Below, piece by piece: positions 53,579 to 61,780 of a stretch of DNA of 64,000 bases. The notes beneath the pieces were generated by a model, which had not been told where the DNA came from, searched no databases, and saw only the letters and a program-made list of their open reading frames with translations. The stretch's first letter is position 1, and each line of letters opens with the position of its first letter. The position numbers were made by a program, and so were the translations under genes. Source of the DNA: Neptunomonas japonica DSM 18939 (GTDB taxonomy: Bacteria; Pseudomonadota; Gammaproteobacteria; Pseudomonadales; Balneatricaceae); NCBI RefSeq assembly GCF_000422765.1, contig NZ_AUGR01000018.1, positions 42,780 to 106,779 of the forward strand, written 5' to 3'.

Positions 53579-55930
53579 CTAAGGTGTACGGTAACGTTTC
53601 TCTATCCTGTTCGTCAATTCGTCAGTGAATTGTAAGGTTTTCATGAGCTTATGCAGGTTCTCTTCAATATTCATTGAAAAATTGACCTGTTGTCCATTGT
53701 TCCATTCAGGATTGTTGCCGCCTAACTGTGTTTTTAACAAGAGAGCTCCGTCTGGGGAGTAGTCTGCCAATATAGACAACTTATTATAGTGAAAGTTAGA
53801 AAGTGCATCTAAAGCGATACCTAAGCCTAAATAAGACTCTCGCAATGCTTGGATACTCGCATCTGGTTGGTAACGAATAATGCCTGGCCCGCGCGCATGT
53901 AACTTTCCTTCTGAAACACTCAAACCCACAGTGTTATAGCGAAGTGGTAAATCACCATCAAGAATACCTTCTCCGCTAAGTCCTGGCTGTTGCTCTAACT
54001 GTAATAACGCGTCAAGGGAGAGGCTGCGAAGGTATAAGTCTGTGTTTATTGTTAGAGGACTAAGCACGCTGTAAAAAGGGGCCAATTGAAATGTCCCTTC
54101 TAGTAACGAACCTGACAGGTGTCTAATGTCTGCTATGGCATTCAATGTCCCTAGCTTATTGAGACGGAATTCTGACTTAAGGTTACTGATTAGTATCCCC
54201 GCATCAATTTTGTCTATTTTCAGGGAGCCTTGTTCATCTATGCGCTCGCCTCTGAGGTGGGTTTTGCTGTTTATGGATACTCCCTCTACAGAAATATTTT
54301 CATGGGTAAGGCTTATGTTATTTGCGATATGACTAATTGTGCCGTCTAAACGCCCGCTAAACCATTGAAAGTGCCCGGTCTGAGTATAATTTCCACTGGT
54401 AAAGGTTAACGCCTCTGGCAGCATAAAAGGTAAGTAGGGCTGCCATTGGGCTTTGCTGCCTGCTAGTGAGATCTCTTTAATCCGCCATTGCGCATCAATT
54501 AATTCTTTATCTAAATCAGCACTCATACTGATCGCTGTGTTTAGTGCAATCTCTTTGCTTTGAACACTAAGGCCTACCTTGATATCAGGTAAGTGGGTAT
54601 AGATATTCCCGCTAACAATCAAACCGGGTAGTTTTTGCTTGCCTTGTTTTAGATTAATTAAACCTGCCTTTATGTTTATTGAAGCGATTTTCTGAGTAAA
54701 ATCGATATCTTTAAATACTAGCTTGATGGGTTGGCTGGCTATATGCATATCTGCATTACGAATAGCGTGGGGTGTAATAGTAATGCTGAAAGGTTCTATC
54801 GTTGTTGTTCCATTTTCCTGGATATTGAAAGCGGTATTTAATGTAAGGTTGGCTTTTGTTATTGCTAGCTCGTTTCGTTTGAACTGAACAATCGATAACT
54901 CACTTTCGGGTGCTAGGCTGAGTTTTAGCTTGTTGGGGTAGCTGTATCCTATAGCTGAAGAAAGATTTAAATATAGGCTCTTTAAGCTGATGTCTTCAGC
55001 TGTGTTAAGCGTGCCGTTAGCACCTACGAAAGGGGTACTTGCCCACATGTTGAGTCGGTTGTCTTGTGTTGTTGTAAGGTTTGACAGCCACTGCTCAAGA
55101 TTTCCTTCATAGCGCTTTGCAAATGAAAAATCAGTTTTTCCTGAGTAAGATCCACTGATAGCGGGTATTTTCTCTATTTCGGGAAGCGCTAGCAGGCGTG
55201 CTAGTTTTTGGGTTTTTTCTAAATCTAAGGAGTGTAATGTTTGCAGAGTAATGGTGTCGTCATCGCTGGACAATTGCCCCGTTAATCTGAGAACAGGATT
55301 GAAGATTGGTGTTGCTCGGTCAATAACATTTATTTTAAAGCGGTTATCTTTTAATAGCATAATGTCAGAGTGAGTTAGCTCTTTTTCGTTAATGCTGCTG
55401 AGTACGCGACTGAGTAGTCGTTCCTGAGTTAGAAATATATTTCCAGTAAAACGATAAAGGGGCTGGTTAGGGCCGTGCCACTTTACATCTAATTGGCCTA
55501 TGACTAATTCATCCGCGGGGGCAAAATCCAGCCATGAATCTGGCAATAACAATGAGAGGTCAAGTGAAGAGGGCTCTTCCTCTGGCTCTTCTACAGAGTT
55601 TTTACCTGTCATAGCAATATCAAGACTGGCAGAAGGGATTTCTATACGGCTAAGCTCACCTCTAAGAAATAAAGCCCACGGCTCGTAAGTGATACGAATG
55701 GGGCCGGCAGTAAGTGTAGAAACTCGATTATCAGTATGTTTCTCAACGCTGATTTGGGTAATAAGCAGTTCTCGATGGCTCGGGTATTCAACGCTAAATA
55801 CAGGTTTTTGAAAGCCTTGGTCGAGTAACCAGCTCTCTACTACATTTTTAGCAATGAAGGGCATCGCAACATAGCTCAGCGAAGGTAGTGCCAATAGCAC
55901 TACCAAACTGAGCAAAAGCCAGCGTTTCAT
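53579..55930 (-). CDS. ydbH: YdbH-like AsmA-superfamily lipid transport protein
   Basis: About 783 residues. One N-terminal membrane anchor (WLLLSLVVLLALPSLSYVAMPF) then a long beta-rich periplasmic groove typical of AsmA-like proteins; GIIRYQPDASIQALRES and LYLRSLSLDALLQLEQQPGLSGEGILDGDLPL near the C-terminus match the YdbH/DUF2813-type end. It spans the periplasm to move phospholipids between membranes, redundantly with TamB and YhdP (E. coli). TTG at 55942 is in frame; ATG 55930 is used. Followed by ynbE and ydbL. Confidence 0.9.
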   Translation of the reverse strand: MKRWLLLSLVVLLALPSLSYVAMPFIAKNVVESWLLDQGFQKPVFSVEYPSHRELLITQISVEKHTDNRVSTLTAGPIRITYEPWALFLRGELSRIEIPSASLDIAMTGKNSVEEPEEEPSSLDLSLLLPDSWLDFAPADELVIGQLDVKWHGPNQPLYRFTGNIFLTQERLLSRVLSSINEKELTHSDIMLLKDNRFKINVIDRATPIFNPVLRLTGQLSSDDDTITLQTLHSLDLEKTQKLARLLALPEIEKIPAISGSYSGKTDFSFAKRYEGNLEQWLSNLTTTQDNRLNMWASTPFVGANGTLNTAEDISLKSLYLNLSSAIGYSYPNKLKLSLAPESELSIVQFKRNELAITKANLTLNTAFNIQENGTTTIEPFSITITPHAIRNADMHIASQPIKLVFKDIDFTQKIASINIKAGLINLKQGKQKLPGLIVSGNIYTHLPDIKVGLSVQSKEIALNTAISMSADLDKELIDAQWRIKEISLAGSKAQWQPYLPFMLPEALTFTSGNYTQTGHFQWFSGRLDGTISHIANNISLTHENISVEGVSINSKTHLRGERIDEQGSLKIDKIDAGILISNLKSEFRLNKLGTLNAIADIRHLSGSLLEGTFQLAPFYSVLSPLTINTDLYLRSLSLDALLQLEQQPGLSGEGILDGDLPLRYNTVGLSVSEGKLHARGPGIIRYQPDASIQALRESYLGLGIALDALSNFHYNKLSILADYSPDGALLLKTQLGGNNPEWNNGQQVNFSMNIEENLHKLMKTLQFTDELTNRIEKRYRTP

Positions 55931-55950
55931 TTTGTTACCCAACTAGCATG

Positions 55951-56295
55951 CTAGATGTTATCCAGCATAATATCGTCGAGACGAGCAACCGCTATTTTTA
56001 TCATGAAAATAAGCTCCGAATAATTATCCGTATTCGCTTCAATATCTAAATCCCCCAAGCGATCCGCTATTTCATCCAAGGTTTCTCCTTGAGGGCTAAT
56101 GTTGTTCTCCCTAAGTGACCAGTGCACCAGACCTGTTACTTCAGCTGCATTGCTTACATCATCTAGATTATCTAAGAATTGATCACGCTTTTTGCACAAA
56201 GTGGGCATGAGTGAATCATTATCATCAGTGCTTACATAGAGTCTAAGGAGCTCATCGGCCGTCGTTACTTTTTGAAGGTCTATGTGTTCACTCAT
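55951..56295 (-). CDS. Acidic soluble protein, unknown
   Basis: A 114-residue, strongly acidic, predicted all-helical cytoplasmic protein (VTTADELLRLYVSTDDNDSLMPTLCKKRD). No signal peptide, membrane helix or catalytic motif. Its ATG overlaps the stop of the O-methyltransferase gene (TAATG), so translation is coupled, and ydbH follows after 20 bases. I do not recognise a family and assign no function. Confidence 0.7.
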   Translation of the reverse strand: MSEHIDLQKVTTADELLRLYVSTDDNDSLMPTLCKKRDQFLDNLDDVSNAAEVTGLVHWSLRENNISPQGETLDEIADRLGDLDIEANTDNYSELIFMIKIAVARLDDIMLDNI

Positions 56296-56933
56296 TAGCG
56301 AATTTTCCTGACGATATTCAGGCCGTCTCGCACAGTAAGAAAAACATTTTCCATATCGGGGTCATCAGCAATTAAACGGTTTGTTTCTACTAGCGTATCG
56401 TCTATTTCTGATTCGGGTTGTAATACTTTTCCTGACCATAATACGTTATCTAAAATAATGAGTCCGCCTGGGCGCGTAAGCTCTTTTACTTTCAAGTAAT
56501 AGTTAAGGTAGCTACGTTTATCAGCATCAATGAAGGTGAAATCCAGAGGGCCATCTAAAGTTTCTAGCGTATCCAGTGCTTTACCAAAGATGACATCGAT
56601 TTTATCGCCATGCTCGCTGCGTTCAAAAAAAGTTTTTGCAAACTCTATAGCGCGAGGGTTGGTTTCACAGCAGATAAGTTTGCCATCAGCGGGCATGCCT
56701 TCGGCGATAGATAATGCTGAATAACCAGTAAACATACCAATTTCAAGAGCGCGTTTAGGCTGGTGGATGGCGCTTAGCATTTTAAGCGTACGGCCAACCA
56801 GTCTGCCGGATAGTTTTTGTGGCCAACCCATAGTTTCATTGGTGGCAGAGATTAGTTCTGTTAGCAGAGGTGGCTCTTCACTTGTATTGAGAAAAGCATA
56901 ATCTTCAACGGCTTCGTTAACCAGGTACTCCAT
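56295..56933 (-). CDS. Class I SAM-dependent O-methyltransferase (COMT-like)
   Basis: A 212-residue cation-dependent O-methyltransferase of the caffeoyl-CoA/catechol type. SAM motif I is RALEIGMFTGYSALSIAEGM; metal ligands are the Asp of FIDADKRSYLNYY and the Asp-Asn in IILDNVLWSGKV; CCETNPRAIEFAKTFFE is motif II. The substrate is not evident; catechols or other adjacent diols are likely. It is coupled to both neighbours through TAATG overlaps. Confidence 0.9.
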   Translation of the reverse strand: MEYLVNEAVEDYAFLNTSEEPPLLTELISATNETMGWPQKLSGRLVGRTLKMLSAIHQPKRALEIGMFTGYSALSIAEGMPADGKLICCETNPRAIEFAKTFFERSEHGDKIDVIFGKALDTLETLDGPLDFTFIDADKRSYLNYYLKVKELTRPGGLIILDNVLWSGKVLQPESEIDDTLVETNRLIADDPDMENVFLTVRDGLNIVRKIR

Positions 56934-57253
56934 TAGTGCGGAATCTCTCTTAATAAGGCTTTGCTGGCCCAGCCGTTTATAGCTGCGCCAGAAATAGGGG
57001 TAAAAGTAAATTTGCAGAGAATAATATCACTTTCTACACAATGATTGATGCTTACTTGTGCACCCGCAGGAGCAAGTTGGCAACCCGTAGCGGGTTTATT
57101 GCCCACTCCATATAAGGCGTAATGAAGTAGCTGGCGATAATTTTTTTCAGAATCACATATTTGGTAGCCGCCTTCAGCGACTCTCCATTGATCTGCAAAA
57201 GCGGTTAACGAAAAGCTGAGTAAGGATGTTAAAACAACGGCTGTTTTAATCAT
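56933..57253 (-). CDS. Small secreted Cys-containing protein, unknown
   Basis: A 106-residue protein with a signal peptide (AVVLTSLLSFSLTAFA) and four Cys in the mature part (YQICDSE, ATGCQLAP, INHCVES, ILCKFTF), probably two disulfides in the periplasm. First gene of the long minus-strand run. A DsbB-like protein is encoded in the same run, which fits but does not prove a shared theme. Not recognised as a family. Confidence 0.65.
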   Translation of the reverse strand: MIKTAVVLTSLLSFSLTAFADQWRVAEGGYQICDSEKNYRQLLHYALYGVGNKPATGCQLAPAGAQVSINHCVESDIILCKFTFTPISGAAINGWASKALLREIPH

Positions 57254-57408
57254 GAGAAGCCTTAGCGGTTATCAGTTGGTAGCCATGGTAAACGTGAAGT
57301 CGCTATCTGCAAAGTTGTAGGAGTGATTAAACGCAGAGATGGGTAGGGTTAGCCGTGAAATTCCTCTACAATCACGGCTATCAACCCCTTTGAGTGGAGT
57401 AACGGCGC

Positions 57409-57759
57409 GTGGATCCTATTTTTACCTTTTTGATTACTGGTTTTGTTTCAATGTCTGCAGCATTAAGCGCGGGTGCAATTAATAAACTGCCAGACGAACA
57501 GAAAACAGGAAAGCTAGCTGAGCGTAATACCCAAGTTGCTATCATCATGGCAGGTAATTTAGCTGCGTTAGCAATGATTGGCGCGATGGCATTTGGTATG
57601 CTTAATTTAGTATGGTGGATTCCACTAGTCTGTTTGTTTATTTCTTTTCCTGTGGTACATATTTTGGTTATGCAACGCTTGATAGGTGATGTTAAAAACT
57701 TGATATTAATGACGCCATTGGTCATTGGCTCTATCGCGACTCTCTATTATTACTGGTAA
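57409..57759 (+). CDS. Membrane protein with four helices, unknown
   Basis: A 116-residue hydrophobic protein with about four membrane spans and a short basic loop (LPDEQKTGKLAERNTQ) after the first. GTG start at 57409 with GGAG about 9 bases upstream. It ends five bases before rmuC, so the two are probably co-transcribed. I do not recognise the family. Confidence 0.65.
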   Translation: MDPIFTFLITGFVSMSAALSAGAINKLPDEQKTGKLAERNTQVAIIMAGNLAALAMIGAMAFGMLNLVWWIPLVCLFISFPVVHILVMQRLIGDVKNLILMTPLVIGSIATLYYYW

Positions 57760-57764
57760 GCACT

Positions 57765-59150
57765 GTGACTTTAGCGCAAATATTAGCTGGTTGGGATATG
57801 GCTAGCTCGCTAATAACAGCGTTGCTGGTCAGTGTGATCGCGTTACTCTTATCGCAACTTATGCGAGCAAAGTGGCAATATCAACGCGAGCAGTTAGAAA
57901 AGCGTTTGCATCAGCAGGAGCTAAAAGAGGTTCAGTATCAAGAGCGTTTATCTTACCTGTCTAAACTTGAAGATAAGGTTGATAACTTGGATTTTGATCG
58001 TTCTGATTTAAGAGAGCAGTTAGCTATTCGACAAGCTCAAGTAGCGGAGCTAGAGGCTAGGTTGCATGCTGATAGAGAGTCAGCTGAAGAGAAGCTTGTT
58101 TTGTTGACTGAGGCCAGAGATCAGCTTAAGCAAGAATTTCAAAACTTAGCAAACCAGATATTTGATGAAAAGTCTCAGCGCTTTTCTGAGTCTAGCCGTA
58201 AAGAGATGGGAATGTTGCTCACGCCTTTACGTGATCAGCTTGGTGACTTCAAGCGCCGTGTCGAAGATGTATATGATCGCGAAGCAAAAGACAGGCGTGC
58301 TCTGCATACAGAAATTAGCCAGCTTAAGCAGCTAAATGTTCAGATGAGCCAAGATGCAATCAACTTAACCCAAGCGCTTAAAGGCGAGAGTAAAACGCAG
58401 GGTAATTGGGGAGAGATTGTTCTTGAGCGCGTACTTGAAGAGTCTGGATTACGTAAAGGTCATGAGTACGAAGTGCAGGTCTCTTTAAAAGACCAGCAGC
58501 ACCGTTATCAGCCCGATGTGATTGTCCACTTGCCTGATGGTAAAGACGTTATTATCGACTCTAAGGTGTCACTAACCGCTTACGAAAAATACTGCTCAAG
58601 CGATAACGAAGCACATAGATTGCATCACAGAAAAGCCCATGCTATTTCATTACAAAATCATGTGCGGGGTTTAGGTGACAAAGCCTATCAAAAACTAGAA
58701 GGGGTTCGCTCCTTAGATTTTGTGCTGATGTTTGTGCCCATTGAAGGCGCTTTTTTGTTGGCACTAGAGCATGACCCAGAACTTTTCCGGTTTGCTTTTG
58801 AGCGCAATATTATGCTGGTTAGCCCAACTACATTGCTAGTCACGTTACGTACCATCCAAAATATTTGGAGATACGAGCATCAAAGCCAAAATGCTCAAGA
58901 GATAGCTAAGCGTGGTGCCGACCTATACGACAAGTTCGTTGGTTTTGTTGAGTCTCTTGAAGATGTAGGAAAGCACCTTTCCCGCGCGCAACAAGCCTAT
59001 GATGTTTCGTTTAACCGTTTGTCTTCGGGCAGAGGTAACCTGATTCAGCAGGCAGTGGCATTAAATAGTCTGGGTGTGAGTGGTAAAAAGGTGCTTTCTA
59101 AGCGTTTTACAGAAACTTCAGAAGCTCCACTTGGAAATGAGGAGCTTTAA
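57765..59150 (+). CDS. rmuC: DNA recombination protein RmuC
   Basis: A 461-residue protein. N-terminal membrane-type helix (LITALLVSVIALLLSQLM), a long coiled coil at about residues 25-215, then the RmuC nuclease-like domain: LKGESKTQGNWGEIVLERVLEESGL, YQPDVIVHLPDGKDVIIDSKVSLTAYEKY (D and D-x-K of a restriction-type fold) and MFVPIEGAFLLAL. Loss of RmuC in E. coli raises recombination at inverted repeats. GTG start; no strong ribosome site. Confidence 0.94.
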   Translation: MTLAQILAGWDMASSLITALLVSVIALLLSQLMRAKWQYQREQLEKRLHQQELKEVQYQERLSYLSKLEDKVDNLDFDRSDLREQLAIRQAQVAELEARLHADRESAEEKLVLLTEARDQLKQEFQNLANQIFDEKSQRFSESSRKEMGMLLTPLRDQLGDFKRRVEDVYDREAKDRRALHTEISQLKQLNVQMSQDAINLTQALKGESKTQGNWGEIVLERVLEESGLRKGHEYEVQVSLKDQQHRYQPDVIVHLPDGKDVIIDSKVSLTAYEKYCSSDNEAHRLHHRKAHAISLQNHVRGLGDKAYQKLEGVRSLDFVLMFVPIEGAFLLALEHDPELFRFAFERNIMLVSPTTLLVTLRTIQNIWRYEHQSQNAQEIAKRGADLYDKFVGFVESLEDVGKHLSRAQQAYDVSFNRLSSGRGNLIQQAVALNSLGVSGKKVLSKRFTETSEAPLGNEEL

Positions 59151-59457
59151 AGCTCGTCAATATGAGCCGCTCTCCATGTTATGAGTTCACGCGTTAGTTG
59201 TTGTCTTTTGGGCTTTCAAAGAAAGCTAACAAATGTTTTATACTTCCGTTTTAAGCATATGTTTGATACAAATGTTTGTCTGGGTTGTTTGAAACTATCG
59301 CTGAACTAATTGCTTGTCAATAAATTTTACATCTATATTTTTTAAGATAATTATTTGTTTTCAATATCTTGAATGCTATAGCAATAATTTTTTTGGTTTG
59401 AGCTTTGCATGTGTTTATTTGTCTTCCGTTTTAATTCCTTTGAGAGGGAGTAAAATT
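59151..59457. other. AT-rich leader of the PEP-CTERM gene
   Basis: About 305 bases, strongly AT-rich, without a supported gene. A good sigma-54 type element lies at 59394-59409 and is listed separately; the enhancer-binding site could not be identified by eye. Confidence 0.45.
59394..59409 (+). promoter_or_regulatory. Sigma-54 (-24/-12) promoter element
   Basis: TGGTTTGAGCTTTGCA: GG and GC are separated by exactly ten bases and the -12 half is TTGCA, as in the RpoN consensus. It lies 49 bases before the PEP-CTERM gene start. PEP-CTERM genes under RpoN with a PrsK/PrsR-type activator are known in other bacteria. Confidence 0.65.
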
Positions 59458-60159
59458 ATGAAATGGAACAAATATTTAAGCATGACCGTGTTGGCATCTG
59501 GTTTTTTGTTGTCATCAATGTCGGTTCAGGCAAATGTTTTAACTTATGATACTTGGACTACCAACTCTGGCGGTTCTCCTAATTACATCTTTACTGTAGA
59601 TGATTCGACTGCGGGTAAGTTTAACTATAATTTAACAATTGACCCTTGGAATGCAGAAGCATTGGGCTTGTTTGTTGATTTTGGCAATGAAGATGTGGGT
59701 AACGCGGTGGCTGTAGGGTTTGTTGATACTACTGTCATTGTTCCTGGTGGTTCGGGGGCTAGTTTGTTTGCTACTGATACATCCTCGAATAACTGTGGGG
59801 GTGGTTGTAATCTTAGTGGTTTGAATCCATCGTTAATTGCTCCTGATGGTGAATGGGAGTTGGTATTTCGTTTGGGGGATCAGGGGTATCAAGGGCAGCA
59901 AACCTTTAGCTGGGTAACGAATAGTTTTGGTCTAGGTTTATCTGACTTTGGTTTGGTAGGTGTTCGTTCGCAGGTTTTCTGTAGTGGTACTGATTTACTT
60001 CCTGGTGATCAAAGTAGTTGCGGGGGGAGTGATAAATCGTATAGTTCTACACCCAATAGTCCTCCTAATAACAGTGTGCCAGAGCCGTCAACGCTCTTGT
60101 TATTTTGCTTCGGTCTTGTAGGCTTGGTCTATTCTCGCCGACAAGTGTTGAAAGTATAG
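59458..60159 (+). CDS. PEP-CTERM sorting domain protein
   Basis: A 233-residue secreted protein. Signal peptide MKWNKYLSMTVLASGFLLSS...QA, a Gly/Ser/Asn-rich beta-type body with four Cys (NNCGGGCNL and later two), and a C-terminal sorting signal at about 207-233: VPEPST, a hydrophobic span and the basic SRR end. Such proteins are cut and anchored or released by an exosortase. The longer frame from 59314 is ignored because GAGGGAG precedes the ATG at 59458. No exosortase or EPS genes are in this window. Function of the body unknown. Confidence 0.9.
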   Translation: MKWNKYLSMTVLASGFLLSSMSVQANVLTYDTWTTNSGGSPNYIFTVDDSTAGKFNYNLTIDPWNAEALGLFVDFGNEDVGNAVAVGFVDTTVIVPGGSGASLFATDTSSNNCGGGCNLSGLNPSLIAPDGEWELVFRLGDQGYQGQQTFSWVTNSFGLGLSDFGLVGVRSQVFCSGTDLLPGDQSSCGGSDKSYSSTPNSPPNNSVPEPSTLLLFCFGLVGLVYSRRQVLKV

Positions 60160-60186
60160 AGAGCCTAGTATTTAGAGGCTCTCTAT
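60156..60186 (+). terminator. Hairpin at the end of the PEP-CTERM gene
   Basis: An 11-bp perfect stem (ATAGAGAGCCT and its complement) that overlaps the stop codon. Only ATATT follows, so it may stop transcription or protect the mRNA end, and it lies between convergent genes. Confidence 0.55.
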
Positions 60187-60211
60187 ATTGGAGGCGATGA
60201 AAAATAGGTGG

Positions 60212-60655
60212 TTAGCTGCGACGCATTTCTCTATCAAAGTGAAACTTGCGTGAAGTAACGTGCTCTTCCATAGCGCGTATTCGCTTGTCTACCTTGGCCA
60301 TTCTTGCACGTATTTCTTCAATACGGTTTGATGCTGATGCGCCGTAGTCAAACATCTTCTGCTTTAAATTGGGCTTTTGCTCGCTGTAGGCATGTGAAGC
60401 GAAGTTGCCTTCATGTGTGTTTTCTTTATGCGTCTTGCTTTCATAAGGTCTGCTTGATAGCAAGAACACAGCGGCTATATAAACCAGTACAGCAAAAGCA
60501 CCGGTGAACATAAATAATAAAATGGTGCCTATTCTGACACCTGTAGCCGACCACTGCATATTTTCTGCAATGCCGCCGCACACTCCGGCAATCCAGCGTT
60601 TGCCTGTGCTGCGGTATAAGTCAATGTCATAACCTCGGTATTTAGCTGTGAACAT
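60212..60655 (-). CDS. pspC: PspC-domain envelope stress protein
   Basis: A 147-residue protein. The PspC domain (about residues 8-70: IDLYRSTGKRWIAGVCGGIAENMQWSATGVRIGTILLFMFTGAFAVLVYIAAVFLL) includes a membrane span. The C-terminal tail is basic and helical (EIRARMAKVDKRIRAMEEHV), longer than in E. coli PspC. With PspB it senses inner-membrane stress and releases PspF from PspA. GGAGG directly before the ATG at 60655. Third gene of pspABC. Confidence 0.93.
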   Translation of the reverse strand: MFTAKYRGYDIDLYRSTGKRWIAGVCGGIAENMQWSATGVRIGTILLFMFTGAFAVLVYIAAVFLLSSRPYESKTHKENTHEGNFASHAYSEQKPNLKQKMFDYGASASNRIEEIRARMAKVDKRIRAMEEHVTSRKFHFDREMRRS

Positions 60656-60664
60656 ACAGCCTCC

Positions 60665-60907
60665 TTAATCTACTGAATGACGAGTTTGCCAATCAGGTTG
60701 CTCTGCGTCGAGAATGGTTTCAAGGGTTTCAAGTCGGCTTTCAAGGCGTTCTACTTCCCCCATGGCAGCTTCCAGTGTTTGTTTATCTTCAGCCGAAAGC
60801 CCTTTGGAAGAGCGCCATCTGCTGACGTAGTGCAATACTAGCCAGAGAGGGAGCACCATGCCCAGAAAGATAACTGTCGGTACGAAAAAGAACACGAAGC
60901 TAGACAT
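60665..60907 (-). CDS. pspB: Envelope stress protein PspB
   Basis: An 80-residue protein: one N-terminal membrane helix (VPTVIFLGMVLPLWLVLHYV), then a cytoplasmic leucine-zipper-like helix (AAMGEVERLESRLETLETIL). Layout and length match PspB, the partner of PspC. Lies between pspA (2-base gap) and pspC (9-base gap). Confidence 0.92.
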   Translation of the reverse strand: MSSFVFFFVPTVIFLGMVLPLWLVLHYVSRWRSSKGLSAEDKQTLEAAMGEVERLESRLETLETILDAEQPDWQTRHSVD

Positions 60908-60909
60908 TA

Positions 60910-61581
60910 TTAATCACCAGATTTGTTTTTGTTCATCTGAGCTTTAAGCTTTGCCATTGCTTGGTCAACTTTCTCGTTGCGTTCGAGATCTTCAATCTCG
61001 TTGGCAAGGTCCTTAGTGCCTAGGTCATAGCTTTCTACTTCAGCTTCCATATCATCCATCTTACGCTCATAACGTTCAAATTTATCAAACGCTTCATTTA
61101 GTTTGTCACGGTTAAAGCGACGTCTAATTTCCAAGCGTGACCGTGTGGTTTGTTCTCTAGCCAGTAGCGATTTTTGTTTAGCTTTAGCATCATCAAGTTT
61201 GTGTTGTAGTTGAGATATTTCGCTATTTAAGTCATTCAGGTGTTCTTCAATAGCATCAAGTTCTTGGTGTGCAATTTCTAAGGTTTCTGTAGCAGCAGCT
61301 TGCTCTGTCAGTGCTGCACGAGCAAGGTCTTCACGTTTCTTATTGAGAGCGAGTGTTGCTTTGCTTTCCCACTCATCAGCATCTTTTTGTAAAGCGATGG
61401 CTCTGCGCTCCAACATTTTCTTGTCAGCAATTACTTTGGCAGATGTAGTGCGGACTTCAATTAACGTTTCTTCCATTTCTTGAATCATCAAGCGAATCAT
61501 CTTTTCTGGATCTTCAGCGCGATCTAATAGTGAATTGATGTTGGCGTTAATAATGTCCTGAAAGCGAGAAAAAATACCCAT
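60910..61581 (-). CDS. pspA: Phage shock protein A
   Basis: A 223-residue coiled-coil protein of the PspA/IM30/ESCRT-III type. Starts MGIFSRFQDIINANINSLLDRAEDPEKMIRLMIQEMEETL, the amphipathic membrane-binding and PspF-contacting helix. It inhibits PspF in unstressed cells and forms scaffolds that stabilise damaged inner membrane. AGGAG lies 7 bases before the ATG. Transcribed from the sigma-54 element at 61655-61670. Confidence 0.96.
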   Translation of the reverse strand: MGIFSRFQDIINANINSLLDRAEDPEKMIRLMIQEMEETLIEVRTTSAKVIADKKMLERRAIALQKDADEWESKATLALNKKREDLARAALTEQAAATETLEIAHQELDAIEEHLNDLNSEISQLQHKLDDAKAKQKSLLAREQTTRSRLEIRRRFNRDKLNEAFDKFERYERKMDDMEAEVESYDLGTKDLANEIEDLERNEKVDQAMAKLKAQMNKNKSGD

Positions 61582-61654
61582 TACGGTTCTCCTGAGTCGT
61601 TCGTTATTCGCTTACTCGTTTTTTGAATGAGTGTGCGTACTTACTGGTAGCTAT

Positions 61655-61670
61655 AGCGATTTTTGTGCCA
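61655..61670 (-). promoter_or_regulatory. Sigma-54 promoter of pspABC
   Basis: On the complement TGGCACAAAAATCGCT: GG and GC separated by ten bases, with the TGGCAC half perfect. It lies about 75 bases before pspA, as expected for an RpoN-dependent psp promoter. Confidence 0.8.
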
Positions 61671-61740
61671 GCTCATTAACCAATTGATTTTATTGGTATT
61701 TGTTGGATGTGGTTAATGTCTAATTATTTTATTATGACTA

Positions 61741-61778
61741 TTTTAACTAAAATATAGCTTTTTTAGCTAAAATATAGT
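61741..61778. promoter_or_regulatory. Paired PspF-type enhancer repeats
   Basis: Two 18-base direct copies, TTTTAACTAAAATATAGC (61741-61758) and TTTTAGCTAAAATATAGT (61761-61778), 20 bases apart (two helical turns), each built on TTTTARCTAAAA. They lie about 75-110 bases upstream of the pspA -24 box and directly before the pspF ATG. Confidence 0.55.
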
Positions 61779-61780
61779 TC

